A stretch of DNA of 64,000 bases from Gammaproteobacteria bacterium (GCA_030429735.1 JAUIET010000001.1:496001-560000), one strand, 5' to 3'; shown: positions 25,500 to 35,001, numbered from the stretch's first letter. Made by a program: numbers and translations. The notes: generated by a model from the sequence alone, not told the origin.

Positions 25500-26078
25500 A
25501 TGAAAATAGGATATTTACGCGTCAGCACAGAAGAACAGAATGAGAACCGGCAAATCGATGCGCTCTTACCGATTTGCGATGAAATCCATATTGAAAAGCT
25601 CTCGGCAACGGCCAAATCAAGGCCAATATTCGAAACTGTATTAAAGAAGCTCAAACGCGAAGACTCCCTGGTGGTCTGGAGCCTTGATCGCGCATTTCGC
25701 TCAGTGAAGGACGCACTTCATCACGTTGACCTGCTTAAAGAGCGCGGCATCAGTTTTCAGATCATCAGCCTCGGCGTAGATACGGCGACTGCCGATGGTA
25801 GGCTTGCTTTCACAGTGGTTGCCGCTGTTGCTGAACATGAAAGCAACCGGCTTTCGGAAAGAACAAAACAGGGATTGGCAGCAGCACGCAAGCGTGGTAA
25901 AAAGTTGGGTGCCAAACGCAAGTTAAGCGATCGGCAAATACGGCGTGCCATAAAGCGGCTTGAGGCGGGCGAAAAAATCAAGCATGTCGCCTATGACTAT
26001 AAGGTGCACCCCTGGACATTGACGCGTAACATTAACCGTTTTTTGGAAACAAGATCTGCGTTAAAAAATGAAGTGTGA
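25500..26078 (+). CDS. Small serine recombinase (resolvase/invertase family)
   Basis: 192 residues. The catalytic Ser is in YLRVSTEEQ (Ser9). The regulatory part has VVWSLDRAFRS and AAVAEHESNRLSERTKQGLAAAR, and a C-terminal helix-turn-helix (about 140-185) binds DNA. It would resolve or invert DNA at short sites and is separate from the large integrase at the right end. It may keep the circular element monomeric or mark an older transposon inside the element. Confidence 0.93.
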   Translation: MKIGYLRVSTEEQNENRQIDALLPICDEIHIEKLSATAKSRPIFETVLKKLKREDSLVVWSLDRAFRSVKDALHHVDLLKERGISFQIISLGVDTATADGRLAFTVVAAVAEHESNRLSERTKQGLAAARKRGKKLGAKRKLSDRQIRRAIKRLEAGEKIKHVAYDYKVHPWTLTRNINRFLETRSALKNEV

Positions 26079-26232
26079 AAAACGAACGACATTTAGATCC
26101 TTCAAGGAAAAAGCCCTGTCAAATAAGCATGTTCGACATGAGTATGAGAGGTTAGCTAAGCCCCAATTGGAAGAAAAGGAGCGGCTAGAGAAGGACAGAC
26201 GCGGTAGCAGGGATCACACGCACAACGAGTAG
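26068..26232 (+). CDS. Short antitoxin-like fragment overlapping the resolvase end
   Basis: 54 codons, starting inside the last codons of the resolvase in another frame. FRSFKEKALSNKHVRHEYERL recalls the N-terminus of HigA-type antitoxins (phrases such as 'FKEKAL...VRAEYE.L'), but the helix-turn-helix that should follow is replaced by a short charged tail. It is either a truncated antitoxin or a chance frame, and no toxin gene is next to it. Confidence 0.35.
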   Translation: MKCEKRTTFRSFKEKALSNKHVRHEYERLAKPQLEEKERLEKDRRGSRDHTHNE

Positions 26233-26316
26233 TGTCCATTTTACTGGTTGATGCCCAATAAAACGTCCGTCATAAATTCAAGGGATATCTAATTACATTC
26301 CAGCGAAATCATGTTC

Positions 26317-29300
26317 CTACGATCGCATATAGGCTTCGGCAATAAGTTGCATCGTAAAGTCTGTACTGTATGGACCGATAAACGGAATCGGTACGTTGAA
26401 AAGATCGAATAGGTATCTTTGCACTCTGCTTCTTTGCGCTTGTGTAGCAACCAACTCAAGGCAACTCTTCACAATAAATTTGGCGACATAATGAGCAGCA
26501 AGCTGCTCTACAGCCATCCTTCTACGCAGCATCTGGGTTACATACTGAAAATGCGGAAGGTCATCATTGCGCGGGAGAGCATATGAAACAATATTTGTGA
26601 GGACACCAATATTTGTCACAAAATTGATGGATGAAAGTTTATTTTTAAAAAAGTAATCAATTTTTGTCTCAGATGCATCAGTAGACATCAGATATAAAAG
26701 TACTGAGGAGGGAATGGACGAAGGAATGAGGCACGAATTCGTCATCCGAACAAATGCCTCAGGCAGATCTTTCTCGTTGAGAGAAGTGCTGAGCAAACCC
26801 ATTGTTCCAAGGAGTTCTAAACTGTTGCTTACACGGATACCTAGCGCTTCCGCGCTCCGCCTTATCACTGGATCATCGGATACCAAAATCCTACATTCAT
26901 AGCCATAGCATGCATAAACTGCATCGCGTGTTGCTGGGTCGAACAGCTCAATAAGTTGTAGATATCCATCTGGCAGGTCGCGTGACGGAATAGGCTGTAG
27001 CTCATGAATACACTTGTCTGAGAGTAAATCAAGAAACGACTCTATTGTACGACATACCTCCTCCGCACTAGCGGGAGAATCATCAATTACCACGCGATCG
27101 TGGTCTTGATCCCAGTAAAGCTTTCCACTTGGCGTTTTTTTTAGGTCATCACGCAAATCACGGAAAGAAGACGCGACTGCCGGTACGGTTGCTATTAATC
27201 CGGGCGCGCTCTTAAGTTGATGTGAAATATTGCCCTGCAAAACGATACTGCTGGCACTAGAAGGATCAAGAACCAGAAAATCTCCTTTTGCTTGTTTTAG
27301 CCTAGGAATCACAGCTCCGCAGTTAGTTGGTAGGTTGCAGCTAGCGCTGCTGCTTAAGACTTCGATCCATTCTTTTAGCGGGTTTTGATTCTCTCTCGCC
27401 ATCAGAGTCAAGACACCAATTTTCCCGCTTGTCGCTGTCCGAATAAGCTCACGTCTGTGCTGCTCTGCTGATCGCACATGCTCGATGATCTGATCTACAT
27501 TTTGCTCGGGGCTCGACGCCTGAAAGACCCAAATCGCGCTTTGCTCAGGCCGTTTTGTCAGCTCGCCCAACGTGTGACGGGCAAGCCACACGTATGGGTG
27601 TATAATTTCACGAATGGTTTGATCACAATTCTTGTAGGATACCGAATCTCCTGGCTTTTTTCCGATCCATGGTCTGACCAATTCATCGTGCGACAAGATA
27701 TACAGTGTTGAGCGCATTCCCCGCAGACTATCATCAATCAGTATCGTTTCGCCGCTGCTCAAAACAACGCCGCAGCGCTCGTTAACCTCAGTTGAAGACG
27801 ATGGAAGGTGCGACTGTCCTCGCATGGTGTCTTCCATGAAGACTCGAAAGCAAGCACGCTGAATTTGAAACGATCTAGGGTTTTCGTGGAAAAGCCTGTA
27901 GAGTGTTTGATAGATATCTCGTGGGCCGGTAAGTTGCGATACGAGAGACAAATAATCTGCTTGATCTCCGGGTGGTCCCGGTGGAGATAGACCCCAACTT
28001 TCTATACTCTTGTGCGCATCATTCAATTCTCCTGTCTCGATTACTTGCTTTAACCATGCGATCTTGAACCAGATATGGTCAGTCTGATCAATTGCGTTAC
28101 TCAACTCTTCGATTGATGCAGATATTCCTTTCGTCGCGGTTGTGAACTGAACGAAAAAGAATGTCAGTGGCTGATACGAGAAAATCTGCTCACGAGCGAA
28201 AGGCGTTAATTTCTGACTTACCCGATTGCGATATCCGCAAATGAAGAGGAGGCGCAAGTAGTTTACATAGTGAATGCCGAATCCGGATTCTTTATCGGTA
28301 AAAACAACCTCATAGATGTCTAGCGCCTCTTTATCACAGTCGCATTCGTTAAGGGCGTTTGCGAGAAGGAGCTTGTCGTGATCATCGGCAGGATCAGCAT
28401 CCTTTAAATACCGTAGTGCTTCTTCATCATTATTCTTGGTATATCGATGAACTGCGATTTGTACAGCAAAAAAGAAATCTGTTACATCTTCCAAGTTTTG
28501 TTGGCCCTCGCCAAGAACGTAATCCTCATCTAGAACACGCCGCAAACTTTCGGGTACATTCGAAATTTCCCGCGCGCGATCACATTGTGACTGGTTAATC
28601 AGGGCAATGAATTTGAGGCTCGCCAATTCCTCCGCTAGTTCCTTAGGAATATTTGTGAGTAGCTTCTCGAGACCTTCCCAATCACCCAGTGATTGATAGT
28701 TGTTCGCAAGATTGATGAAGTCCTGTCGATCAAGCCTTTTAATACCTTCAAGAGGGATGGTTTCAATCGCATCTGCCGGCCTACTTAGTAACCCCAGAAT
28801 CAATGATTTAATTGCACATGCATCGATAAATTCGTGGGCATTCTTCTTCGCGCATTCAATAATGTCGCTAACATCTGAAAGCATGTCATGAAGCTCAGAC
28901 CATTCAGTAAGCGTAATATGGTCTTTGGATGCCAGAAGCGACGACTGAAGTAATGCCTTTATACGAAAATTGAGCTTCAAGTAACGAAGTTTGTACCGCT
29001 CGACCTCACCATGCGGCTCTACAAGTGCTACGAGATTCGCGCCTTCTGTTTCGCTCCCCTCGAGACACCTCTTGTGGGCAAAAGAAAGTATGGGGATACG
29101 AAATTTACCAATAATCTCTGAATTCGCCTCATCGGTTATTTCCTTGATCAGTCTTGAGGCCAGTTCACGTAGGGGGCTATCGGGAGCTTGTAGCCCAAGA
29201 TGAATTATAGTAGGTGAATCTTGGTAAGCTTTAAGTAGACCGTGAAGATCGTCGAGTTTAGAGTCATCACCTTCTAGGAATTGAAGCCAAATCGACCATG

Positions 29301-29709
29301 CTCGAACGATTTTGTCATCTGCAAGTTCCTGTGGAAGCTCGGATAAGTACTTCTGAGCTTCATCAAATTGGTTATTGGCTGCCAGGTATTCGCAATATGC
29401 CGAGATGGCAATACGTTTTTTCTCGTATGAAAGTAGATCAAATATACCTGGTGCAACAATTTGCGTCAGTAGCGCAGCGCCTTCGTGTGGCTTGTCTTTA
29501 ATAATTAGCTCTTGCGCTTGAATGAGCAGATTTGCCATTGCGCTCGTCGCAGGATCATTATCTCCAGGGATACCGTTAAACGTGCAACCAATGTAAGTAT
29601 TTGTGGTATCCCTCGCGTGGACGACCAAGCTTTCAATGTTCTGCGTTGCATTACCAGCAACGCCTTCATTGACTTGACTACCAGAAATTGAATCAGCCGA
29701 AATATCCAT
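26317..29709 (-). CDS. TPR-GreAB_C-PIN conflict-system protein
   Basis: 1130 residues. The N-terminal 35 residues carry a motif shared with the small gene upstream (Q-x-NE-x-x-x-G-x-x-T-x-N). A long alpha-helical TPR-like region follows (about 60-630). Around 640-720 there is a GreA/B C-terminal-like domain (WIGKKPGDSVSYKN, with I-x-x-I). The C-terminal part from about 800 looks like a PIN nuclease, with acidic residues in FLVLDPSSAS and ILVSDDPVIR. TPR-GreAB_C-PIN proteins have been described as RNA-targeting effectors in bacterial conflict systems. Catalytic residues are assigned by eye only. Confidence 0.68.
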   Translation of the reverse strand: MDISADSISGSQVNEGVAGNATQNIESLVVHARDTTNTYIGCTFNGIPGDNDPATSAMANLLIQAQELIIKDKPHEGAALLTQIVAPGIFDLLSYEKKRIAISAYCEYLAANNQFDEAQKYLSELPQELADDKIVRAWSIWLQFLEGDDSKLDDLHGLLKAYQDSPTIIHLGLQAPDSPLRELASRLIKEITDEANSEIIGKFRIPILSFAHKRCLEGSETEGANLVALVEPHGEVERYKLRYLKLNFRIKALLQSSLLASKDHITLTEWSELHDMLSDVSDIIECAKKNAHEFIDACAIKSLILGLLSRPADAIETIPLEGIKRLDRQDFINLANNYQSLGDWEGLEKLLTNIPKELAEELASLKFIALINQSQCDRAREISNVPESLRRVLDEDYVLGEGQQNLEDVTDFFFAVQIAVHRYTKNNDEEALRYLKDADPADDHDKLLLANALNECDCDKEALDIYEVVFTDKESGFGIHYVNYLRLLFICGYRNRVSQKLTPFAREQIFSYQPLTFFFVQFTTATKGISASIEELSNAIDQTDHIWFKIAWLKQVIETGELNDAHKSIESWGLSPPGPPGDQADYLSLVSQLTGPRDIYQTLYRLFHENPRSFQIQRACFRVFMEDTMRGQSHLPSSSTEVNERCGVVLSSGETILIDDSLRGMRSTLYILSHDELVRPWIGKKPGDSVSYKNCDQTIREIIHPYVWLARHTLGELTKRPEQSAIWVFQASSPEQNVDQIIEHVRSAEQHRRELIRTATSGKIGVLTLMARENQNPLKEWIEVLSSSASCNLPTNCGAVIPRLKQAKGDFLVLDPSSASSIVLQGNISHQLKSAPGLIATVPAVASSFRDLRDDLKKTPSGKLYWDQDHDRVVIDDSPASAEEVCRTIESFLDLLSDKCIHELQPIPSRDLPDGYLQLIELFDPATRDAVYACYGYECRILVSDDPVIRRSAEALGIRVSNSLELLGTMGLLSTSLNEKDLPEAFVRMTNSCLIPSSIPSSVLLYLMSTDASETKIDYFFKNKLSSINFVTNIGVLTNIVSYALPRNDDLPHFQYVTQMLRRRMAVEQLAAHYVAKFIVKSCLELVATQAQRSRVQRYLFDLFNVPIPFIGPYSTDFTMQLIAEAYMRS

Positions 29710-29730
29710 TCAGCAGGAGTCTCTCCAAAT

Positions 29731-30066
29731 TCAGCCGAGAAGCGCGATCAAACCGCTCAGGAAAGTGGTGGCACCGGCTCCATACTTGATCGCGAGTTCG
29801 CCAGCTTCATCGATCGCTTTGAGCTTCTTGTAGTATTCGATCAGCCGTTGCTTTATTCCTTCTTGATTTTCCTCTGACGGAGTAGTTTCCAGTAGTTCAC
29901 TTAGCTCGCGATCTTGAAAATCACTATTTTTAGCAATTTCCTGTACATGAACTAACAGGTTTCTCACGTCATCACACTGCAAGCCAACATTCATGGTGAC
30001 GTCACCAGTTATTGACTCATTAATTTGTACATTTTGCAGATTGGGGTTTCCTGTAAACTTAACCAC
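29731..30066 (-). CDS. Small partner of the TPR-PIN protein with C-terminal membrane helix
   Basis: 111 residues. The N-terminus (GNPNLQNVQINESITGDV, then TMN) shares its pattern with the start of the 1130-residue protein. A helical middle is followed by a Gly-rich hydrophobic end (about 93-111, GAGATTFLSGLIALLG) that may insert in the membrane. It lies 21 bases upstream of the large gene. The shared N-terminal module suggests homotypic binding between the two proteins, as in effector-associated-domain systems. Confidence 0.6.
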   Translation of the reverse strand: MVKFTGNPNLQNVQINESITGDVTMNVGLQCDDVRNLLVHVQEIAKNSDFQDRELSELLETTPSEENQEGIKQRLIEYYKKLKAIDEAGELAIKYGAGATTFLSGLIALLG

Positions 30067-30204
30067 GGCAGCCTCCAGATAAATTCAGATAATTGAGAGT
30101 CGATAGGTTAGCTTGAATTCTGGCTGATGTCGCGCTCTAGAACGCTTTGATCGAGACCAGATGGGTAACGAGCCAATTGCCAACTAACATGCCCAACTAG
30201 TAAT

Positions 30205-30648
30205 TTATCTCGGCTTAGGCTTGAATGACAAAACATCTGCCTTTGTCTTTCCTTCATCCTCACGCCTGATTGCTTCCAGTTCCTGCATCGACTCAGGATA
30301 AGTTGCGTCCATGACAACCTCAAATATCTCCTGGTTCTGCGTATAGTCCAGCATATCGACAGGCCTCCGGCCAAAAGCATCCTTGAGCCGGGCATCGGTT
30401 TTGGGGTGCTGAGCCAGCACAGTCACCAATTCTTCGTTTTGTCTGAAAATGGCAATATGCAGTGCTGTCAGACCGCTATGCGGGTCTTGTCTGTTTATTT
30501 GGTCGGGATCTTCCTCAATGAGGGCCAGGGCCTTATCCGTGTCGTCGTTGTAAGCGGCTATTATTAGCCGGTAAAGCTTCCTGTCGATCCCGCTATCATC
30601 AAAGTAGCCGAGTGTCCGTGCCATCTTCTCCTGCAAATTCGTTTTCAT
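30205..30648 (-). CDS. Ankyrin-repeat protein
   Basis: 147 residues with two or three ankyrin repeats (about 25-110): ALIEEDPDQINRQDPHSGLTALHIAI and VLAQHPKTDARLKDAFGRRP in successive repeats. It probably mediates protein binding. It starts inside the stop of the upstream 361-residue gene (ATGA, 30645-30648), so the two are coupled. There is no signal or membrane helix. Confidence 0.82.
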   Translation of the reverse strand: MKTNLQEKMARTLGYFDDSGIDRKLYRLIIAAYNDDTDKALALIEEDPDQINRQDPHSGLTALHIAIFRQNEELVTVLAQHPKTDARLKDAFGRRPVDMLDYTQNQEIFEVVMDATYPESMQELEAIRREDEGKTKADVLSFKPKPR

Positions 30649-31730
30649 AGTAATTCGCCTATAGAGAGAGGGTTGTCAATGACTTTCTGGAACTGCTCGG
30701 TGTTTGCGACATCGGGCCTGATAAAGTGCAACTCAGGATCGCGCAGGAAATCTGCGGGTTTTCGGTGATAGACATGCTCGCGGCCAAACACCATGCCGAC
30801 CAGATTTTTCAAGTAAGGCACGGGCGATACCCAAACTTGCACTGGACCGGAGAGATAATATTCTGCCTCCAATGACAGCGCGTATTCTTTTTTGAGTGCT
30901 TCAATATCACTCTCAGGTAGTTGTTGCCATTCTTGCCTCACGCCTTCGGTGCCGGGTGGCAAATAAAATGACAGACCAAACGGATTATTTTTGTGAGTTG
31001 CAGTTTTCTTGTTGATCAAAATCGCATGGGTTTTAGGGACGCGTGATAGGCATTCGCGCAGCTTGATTTGAATAGAGTTGGACGACACAACGCCGACGCC
31101 TTCATAAGTCATTTTGATGCAGCCCGTTTCAAAGGCTTTTGGAAACAGAGCCGACATCGGAATTTCAGCGGCATAGAAAAAATAGCCCGATGTGCGTTGC
31201 AATACCAAAATCGAACGCTCGGCAATATATTGTTTGATATCAAGCGTTCGCCCCTTTTGCTCGATATGGGGCATGGCTTTGTAATCGCGATACCATTCGC
31301 GCAAGAAACTTAAAGGCAAAAAACTGCTCTTGTCATAGGCGGGCGCGCACAAATAGACACCTGCATATTGCTCCAGAATTTGTTCATCGAGTTCTTCGAG
31401 CAGATTATCCGGCGAGACGTGAAAATAGTAATCACGCGCCGATAAGCCCATCTCGCCGAAGATTGACTGCACACTCAAACGCTGACGTATATCAGGCTCG
31501 AAACTCTGTTCCAGCCATCGTACAATGATCTCTGTAACGGGATCGCTTAGCTTGCCGTCACGCAGGCGATAAAAATTGTTGCGCTGAAAATCCGGCCCGT
31601 TCCACTCACTGATAGCGTCCGCCATCGTAGACCAATTCAAGTCTTTCTTTGACGCTATCAGATCGCTCAGGATGCGAAACAATCTCTGGCGCGCATACGC
31701 ATCATAAGAAGGCGCTGCCAGATCAGGCAT
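30645..31730 (-). CDS. Unknown soluble protein, possible regulator of the transfer operon
   Basis: 361 residues. The N-terminal 80 residues (LNWSTMADAISEWNGPDFQRNNFYRLRDGKLSDPVTEIIVRW, in parts) look helix-turn-helix-like. The remaining 270 residues are a mixed alpha/beta domain with no recognised family, containing an FYAAEIPMSALF-like core and a beta-rich end. It diverges from the transfer operon at 31844 across a region with tandem 11-bp repeats, and could bind there. Confidence 0.55.
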   Translation of the reverse strand: MPDLAAPSYDAYARQRLFRILSDLIASKKDLNWSTMADAISEWNGPDFQRNNFYRLRDGKLSDPVTEIIVRWLEQSFEPDIRQRLSVQSIFGEMGLSARDYYFHVSPDNLLEELDEQILEQYAGVYLCAPAYDKSSFLPLSFLREWYRDYKAMPHIEQKGRTLDIKQYIAERSILVLQRTSGYFFYAAEIPMSALFPKAFETGCIKMTYEGVGVVSSNSIQIKLRECLSRVPKTHAILINKKTATHKNNPFGLSFYLPPGTEGVRQEWQQLPESDIEALKKEYALSLEAEYYLSGPVQVWVSPVPYLKNLVGMVFGREHVYHRKPADFLRDPELHFIRPDVANTEQFQKVIDNPLSIGELL

Positions 31731-31750
31731 GCGCGATCCCCCTAACGCTT

Positions 31751-31772
31751 GCTGTTACACCGCTGTTACACC
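31751..31772. repeat. Two tandem 11-bp repeats in the transfer promoter region
   Basis: GCTGTTACACC occurs twice, head to tail, between the divergent regulator-like gene and the transfer operon. One helical turn apart on the same face, it looks like an iteron or activator site. It also overlaps where a -35 would be expected. Confidence 0.65.
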
Positions 31773-31843
31773 TGTGTCGGACAAGTGCTCTAGGCTTCCT
31801 CCCATTGAGTTCGGAAAACAACGCACTAAAGCGGAGAGAGACC

Positions 31844-33112
31844 ATGTCCAATAATCCAAATATGTCAGACGCCCATCATAACGAAAGGGTGAAGCTTCGA
31901 CGAGATAAGAAACCGGGTCGGCCCATCGAGGAAACATTGATTGCCGTGCTGGGTGTGTTTTCGGCGCTAATGCTGGGCATCTCGCTGAGCATCTTGAGCC
32001 CTGAGTCCGGCCCCATGGCAACCATCAAGGTATTGTTGGTAACAGCGAGCGCCGGACTGGTGGCCTTTGCCGTCAACCATTTCGCCATTACAAAAGGGGC
32101 GAAACAGGCCGCGATCGGTTTTGGGTTAGCAGGCGTGATATCGGTGGCCGGTATATTGCTGGCCGGTAGCGGCATGTATATCGGTGCGTATTCCGGCCTT
32201 GTTCATGATGGCGTGCATGAGCGTACGCTCGAAGATAATGGCGCGGCGCTGAGCAAGTATATGGCACAAGCCAACCGTGTGACCTTGGAAGCCGGGCGCG
32301 CTGCCCCTGCCCTGAAACTCATTGCCGATGAGCTGGAAGGTTATGCGGTATGCGAAGCTAAGTCCTCATGCCTCAGCCAAGTCGGTCGGGGCGGTTACGG
32401 TCCTGTTGCGTCTGTCATGCACAAGCTGGCCTCACGCTCAGGTTCCATTGCCTCTGCCTTTGAAGAAGGTGACGGGCAGCGCAAGAATTTACTGCCTGAG
32501 CTGAACCGGTTCCATACGCGCTATCAGCTGGTACTGGCCAAAGAGGAGCTTGGGCTGGATAAGAAGCGCGCGCAGCTTCAGACCGTCCATATCAACATCA
32601 GCCAGACCGGCGCAGCGCTTATGGAAGCTTTGCCCGTGGGATTGCTGGCCGGGTATGTCGATGAGCTGGATAAGGGTGTTTATATTGCGGGAAACCGCGG
32701 TGCCACTGCCCGCATCAACGCTATCTTGCGTGAACACGCCAAGACACTCAGAGATATATTGGTAACTCTGGAAGGTGAGGCGATTGAGGCTCCGAGCTTT
32801 CCCAAGCGTCCGGGGATGACGGATTCACTGCGTTACTTATTGGACTTCGCAGCCTTTGCCGCCGTGATCTTTGTCGCCGAACTGGTGCTGCCGATCACTT
32901 TTTGGGTGCTGGCCTATTTGCGTCACGTCTGGGACATCGAACGCCAATTGCCGCCCGCCGAGCATGATCAACCTGCGCCAACGCCGGGCTCTGTTCCCAC
33001 AACAGCTCCTTCGAGCGTGGTGTCTTTACCGCCGCAGATTACTGAACGCTATGTGCCGCCCGAGGACGACAGCGCAACTGATGCAGCAGACACTGCGAGG
33101 AGCGCGCAATGA
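31844..33112 (+). CDS. Multi-pass membrane protein of the transfer operon
   Basis: 422 residues. The ATG at 31844 is chosen because GGAGAGAG stands just before it; an upstream in-frame start would run across the promoter region. About three membrane helices lie at 38-125, then a large helical domain (about 130-330), one or two more helices (about 333-370) and a Pro/Thr-rich tail. It is the first gene of a tightly overlapping operon leading to the coupling ATPase. No family is assigned; it may form part of a DNA-transfer pore. Confidence 0.72.
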   Translation: MSNNPNMSDAHHNERVKLRRDKKPGRPIEETLIAVLGVFSALMLGISLSILSPESGPMATIKVLLVTASAGLVAFAVNHFAITKGAKQAAIGFGLAGVISVAGILLAGSGMYIGAYSGLVHDGVHERTLEDNGAALSKYMAQANRVTLEAGRAAPALKLIADELEGYAVCEAKSSCLSQVGRGGYGPVASVMHKLASRSGSIASAFEEGDGQRKNLLPELNRFHTRYQLVLAKEELGLDKKRAQLQTVHINISQTGAALMEALPVGLLAGYVDELDKGVYIAGNRGATARINAILREHAKTLRDILVTLEGEAIEAPSFPKRPGMTDSLRYLLDFAAFAAVIFVAELVLPITFWVLAYLRHVWDIERQLPPAEHDQPAPTPGSVPTTAPSSVVSLPPQITERYVPPEDDSATDAADTARSAQ

Positions 33113-33735
33113 AGCTTTTTAAAAAATCAGGGGCGCAAACCACGACCGGTCGCAGACAAGGCTGGATGGCGGTTATTCGTTTCATGACACGCATCGGCGC
33201 TCTCAGCATCGTGGCTTTCGGGCTGCTTGCCATGGTGTTCTGGAACGCTAATTTTTATGCCGCTCGTGATCGCTGGGAGCATTTCAAGCTGGCCGCCTTT
33301 GGCGATTGGACTGATACAGGCTGGTGTCCGCCCGGTCACCGCGCCGATAAGTGCCGGCCGCTGACCTCATTAGAAGAGGCTCTGGCACGCGCCGACAGCC
33401 TGCATTTTTTCAAATCCGTACCGATTGAAGGCACGGACCTGCAGGTGACCACAGGCGCGGTTTTTGCCGATACACAAGACATTATCGAAGGCAACGCTGC
33501 CATGCAGTGGTGCTACATCGCTGCCGGGCAAGGCGTGCTGCGCAGTCATATCGAGCTTGGCAGTCAATTGGGACGGGATGCGCCCGTTTATACGGAAGCG
33601 CATGAATTGGAAAAGGCAGCTAAGACGCCTCCCCTGAGCGAGGCAGGTCTCAAAGGCGCGCAGTTGCAGTCGCTTGCCCGTAGCCATTGCCGCTTTGGCG
33701 CGTTTAACCGCGCGGGCGATGACCCTGCCCTGTAA
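33109..33735 (+). CDS. Single-pass membrane protein of the transfer operon
   Basis: 208 residues: a basic N-terminus, a membrane helix (about 24-46, IGALSIVAFGLLAMVFW) and a soluble domain with several Cys (GWCPPGHRADKCRP, MQWCYIAAG, SHCRFGAF), probably periplasmic with disulfides. It overlaps the previous gene by four bases. No family recognised. Confidence 0.7.
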   Translation: MKLFKKSGAQTTTGRRQGWMAVIRFMTRIGALSIVAFGLLAMVFWNANFYAARDRWEHFKLAAFGDWTDTGWCPPGHRADKCRPLTSLEEALARADSLHFFKSVPIEGTDLQVTTGAVFADTQDIIEGNAAMQWCYIAAGQGVLRSHIELGSQLGRDAPVYTEAHELEKAAKTPPLSEAGLKGAQLQSLARSHCRFGAFNRAGDDPAL

Positions 33736-33756
33736 CTACCTCGGAGAGAAAAATAC

Positions 33757-34275
33757 ATGTTTGATACCAACAATTTACCCATTAGTGGCGGCCTGATTAT
33801 TGCGGGCGCGCTGTATGTCGGACTGTCTGTGTTTGTGCTGGGGCCGGTCGTAGCCACCCGCACCATTGAAAAGTCCAATTGGCAAGAAACCTGTCAGCAC
33901 GCGCTGATTGCCGAAGTGGAAGCCACGCGCAAAGCCCCGAAAGTGATCCCGCGCATGGATTGTCAGTCTTTGGTAGGCAGTTTTATGCCGAGCCTGTCGC
34001 AGCTGTGCAATCAGTATGGCAATCCGGATTTTGGCGGAGGCGCCACGGCGGTCTTACAGGCTCAGGAAAAAGCACGCCGGGCGATGGAAGACAAAAGAAT
34101 GGCTCTGGCCATCGAAAAGACAACCACCTCATGCGCGTGTGCCGCTGCAGTTACTGCCCAAGATACAGCCTGGGCCATTCATGCCGGCAGCTTGCGTTTG
34201 ATGACGCCACCACCGGTGGCACAGCTCACAAGCACGCTGAATACCGCGCTTGACTCACCCCACTGCAAAGCATGA
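33757..34275 (+). CDS. Single-pass membrane protein of the transfer operon
   Basis: 172 residues with an N-terminal membrane helix (about 10-32) and a periplasmic domain with Cys residues (ETCQHA, MDCQSL, LSQLCNQYG, SCACAAA). A GGAGAG motif precedes the start. It resembles its neighbour at 33109 in plan, suggesting two related envelope subunits. Confidence 0.68.
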   Translation: MFDTNNLPISGGLIIAGALYVGLSVFVLGPVVATRTIEKSNWQETCQHALIAEVEATRKAPKVIPRMDCQSLVGSFMPSLSQLCNQYGNPDFGGGATAVLQAQEKARRAMEDKRMALAIEKTTTSCACAAAVTAQDTAWAIHAGSLRLMTPPPVAQLTSTLNTALDSPHCKA

Positions 34276-34291
34276 AACAGGAACACACATC

Positions 34292-34666
34292 ATGATTATT
34301 GGTTTCGTTAAAGTTGAAGACGGTACGGTTCTCACCCATCGCGACTCATTCATTCTGGACAGCGTATCAGTAGTTAGCGTGCGTCGTCCCTATTTGGCAG
34401 GCAGCCTGTTATTGAGCAGCGCTCTACTGGGCTTTTCTGCCTCATTTGCCGACCTGCTCTATATGGGCGAAATGCTCACCTTAGCCGCCTTGTCTGTAGC
34501 GATTGCCATCATCGGTCTGATGACCGGCCATCTCACCCTGTTATCTCGGGACTTAAAAGGCTCCGAGCTTTCCAGTGCCGTCTGGGGAACGCCGCGCGCG
34601 TTGCAACAGATCAGACAGTGCATCGTTATCGAGCGTCAAAAATCACAGGCGAGGAAAGAGTCATGA
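34292..34666 (+). CDS. Two-helix membrane protein of the transfer operon
   Basis: 124 residues from the ATG at 34292, chosen so that it does not run back into the preceding gene. A short beta-like N-terminus (about 1-35) precedes two adjacent membrane helices (about 38-78) and a cytosolic tail. It may belong to the DUF6232-like class, but I am not sure. It overlaps the next gene by four bases. Confidence 0.62.
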   Translation: MIIGFVKVEDGTVLTHRDSFILDSVSVVSVRRPYLAGSLLLSSALLGFSASFADLLYMGEMLTLAALSVAIAIIGLMTGHLTLLSRDLKGSELSSAVWGTPRALQQIRQCIVIERQKSQARKES

Positions 34667-35001
34667 GCGTTGATGTTAATCACACCATTCAAAGCTCAGT
34701 CGGTCAGATCATCAGGATCAATTGGGGCTTGCTGCAGTCTTTCAGCTTTGGATTTTTGGCCTGGGTGATTTGGCCGGACAAGTTGCTGAGCTACGAGCTT
34801 ACCCAAGGGTGGGGCTGGGCGTTTTTGGGCGTGGTCTGCATATTGGTGTCACTGGCCAGTTTGGTTGGCAGCGTGCAAGCAATGGTCAGGTTATACAACC
34901 GCGACAAGGCCTTGGCCCGGTTCATGGAACAGGGTTCCGGCCCGAAATCCTCGGGTCTTGCTTCCGGTGAGGCTCTGGATCAGGCGGGGATGCACGAATG
35001 A
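34663..35001 (+). CDS. Two-helix membrane protein directly before the coupling ATPase
   Basis: 112 residues. Two membrane helices (about 20-37 and 47-70) are followed by a polar cytosolic tail. Start and stop overlap both neighbours by four bases. Because the ATPase downstream has no membrane anchor of its own, this protein is the best candidate to supply it. Confidence 0.65.
   Translation: MSVDVNHTIQSSVGQIIRINWGLLQSFSFGFLAWVIWPDKLLSYELTQGWGWAFLGVVCILVSLASLVGSVQAMVRLYNRDKALARFMEQGSGPKSSGLASGEALDQAGMHE

Noticed and set aside
31649-31843. Upstream extension of the first transfer gene
   Set aside because: It would cross the divergent promoter region and start inside the opposite gene; the ATG at 31844 has a GGAGAG site.
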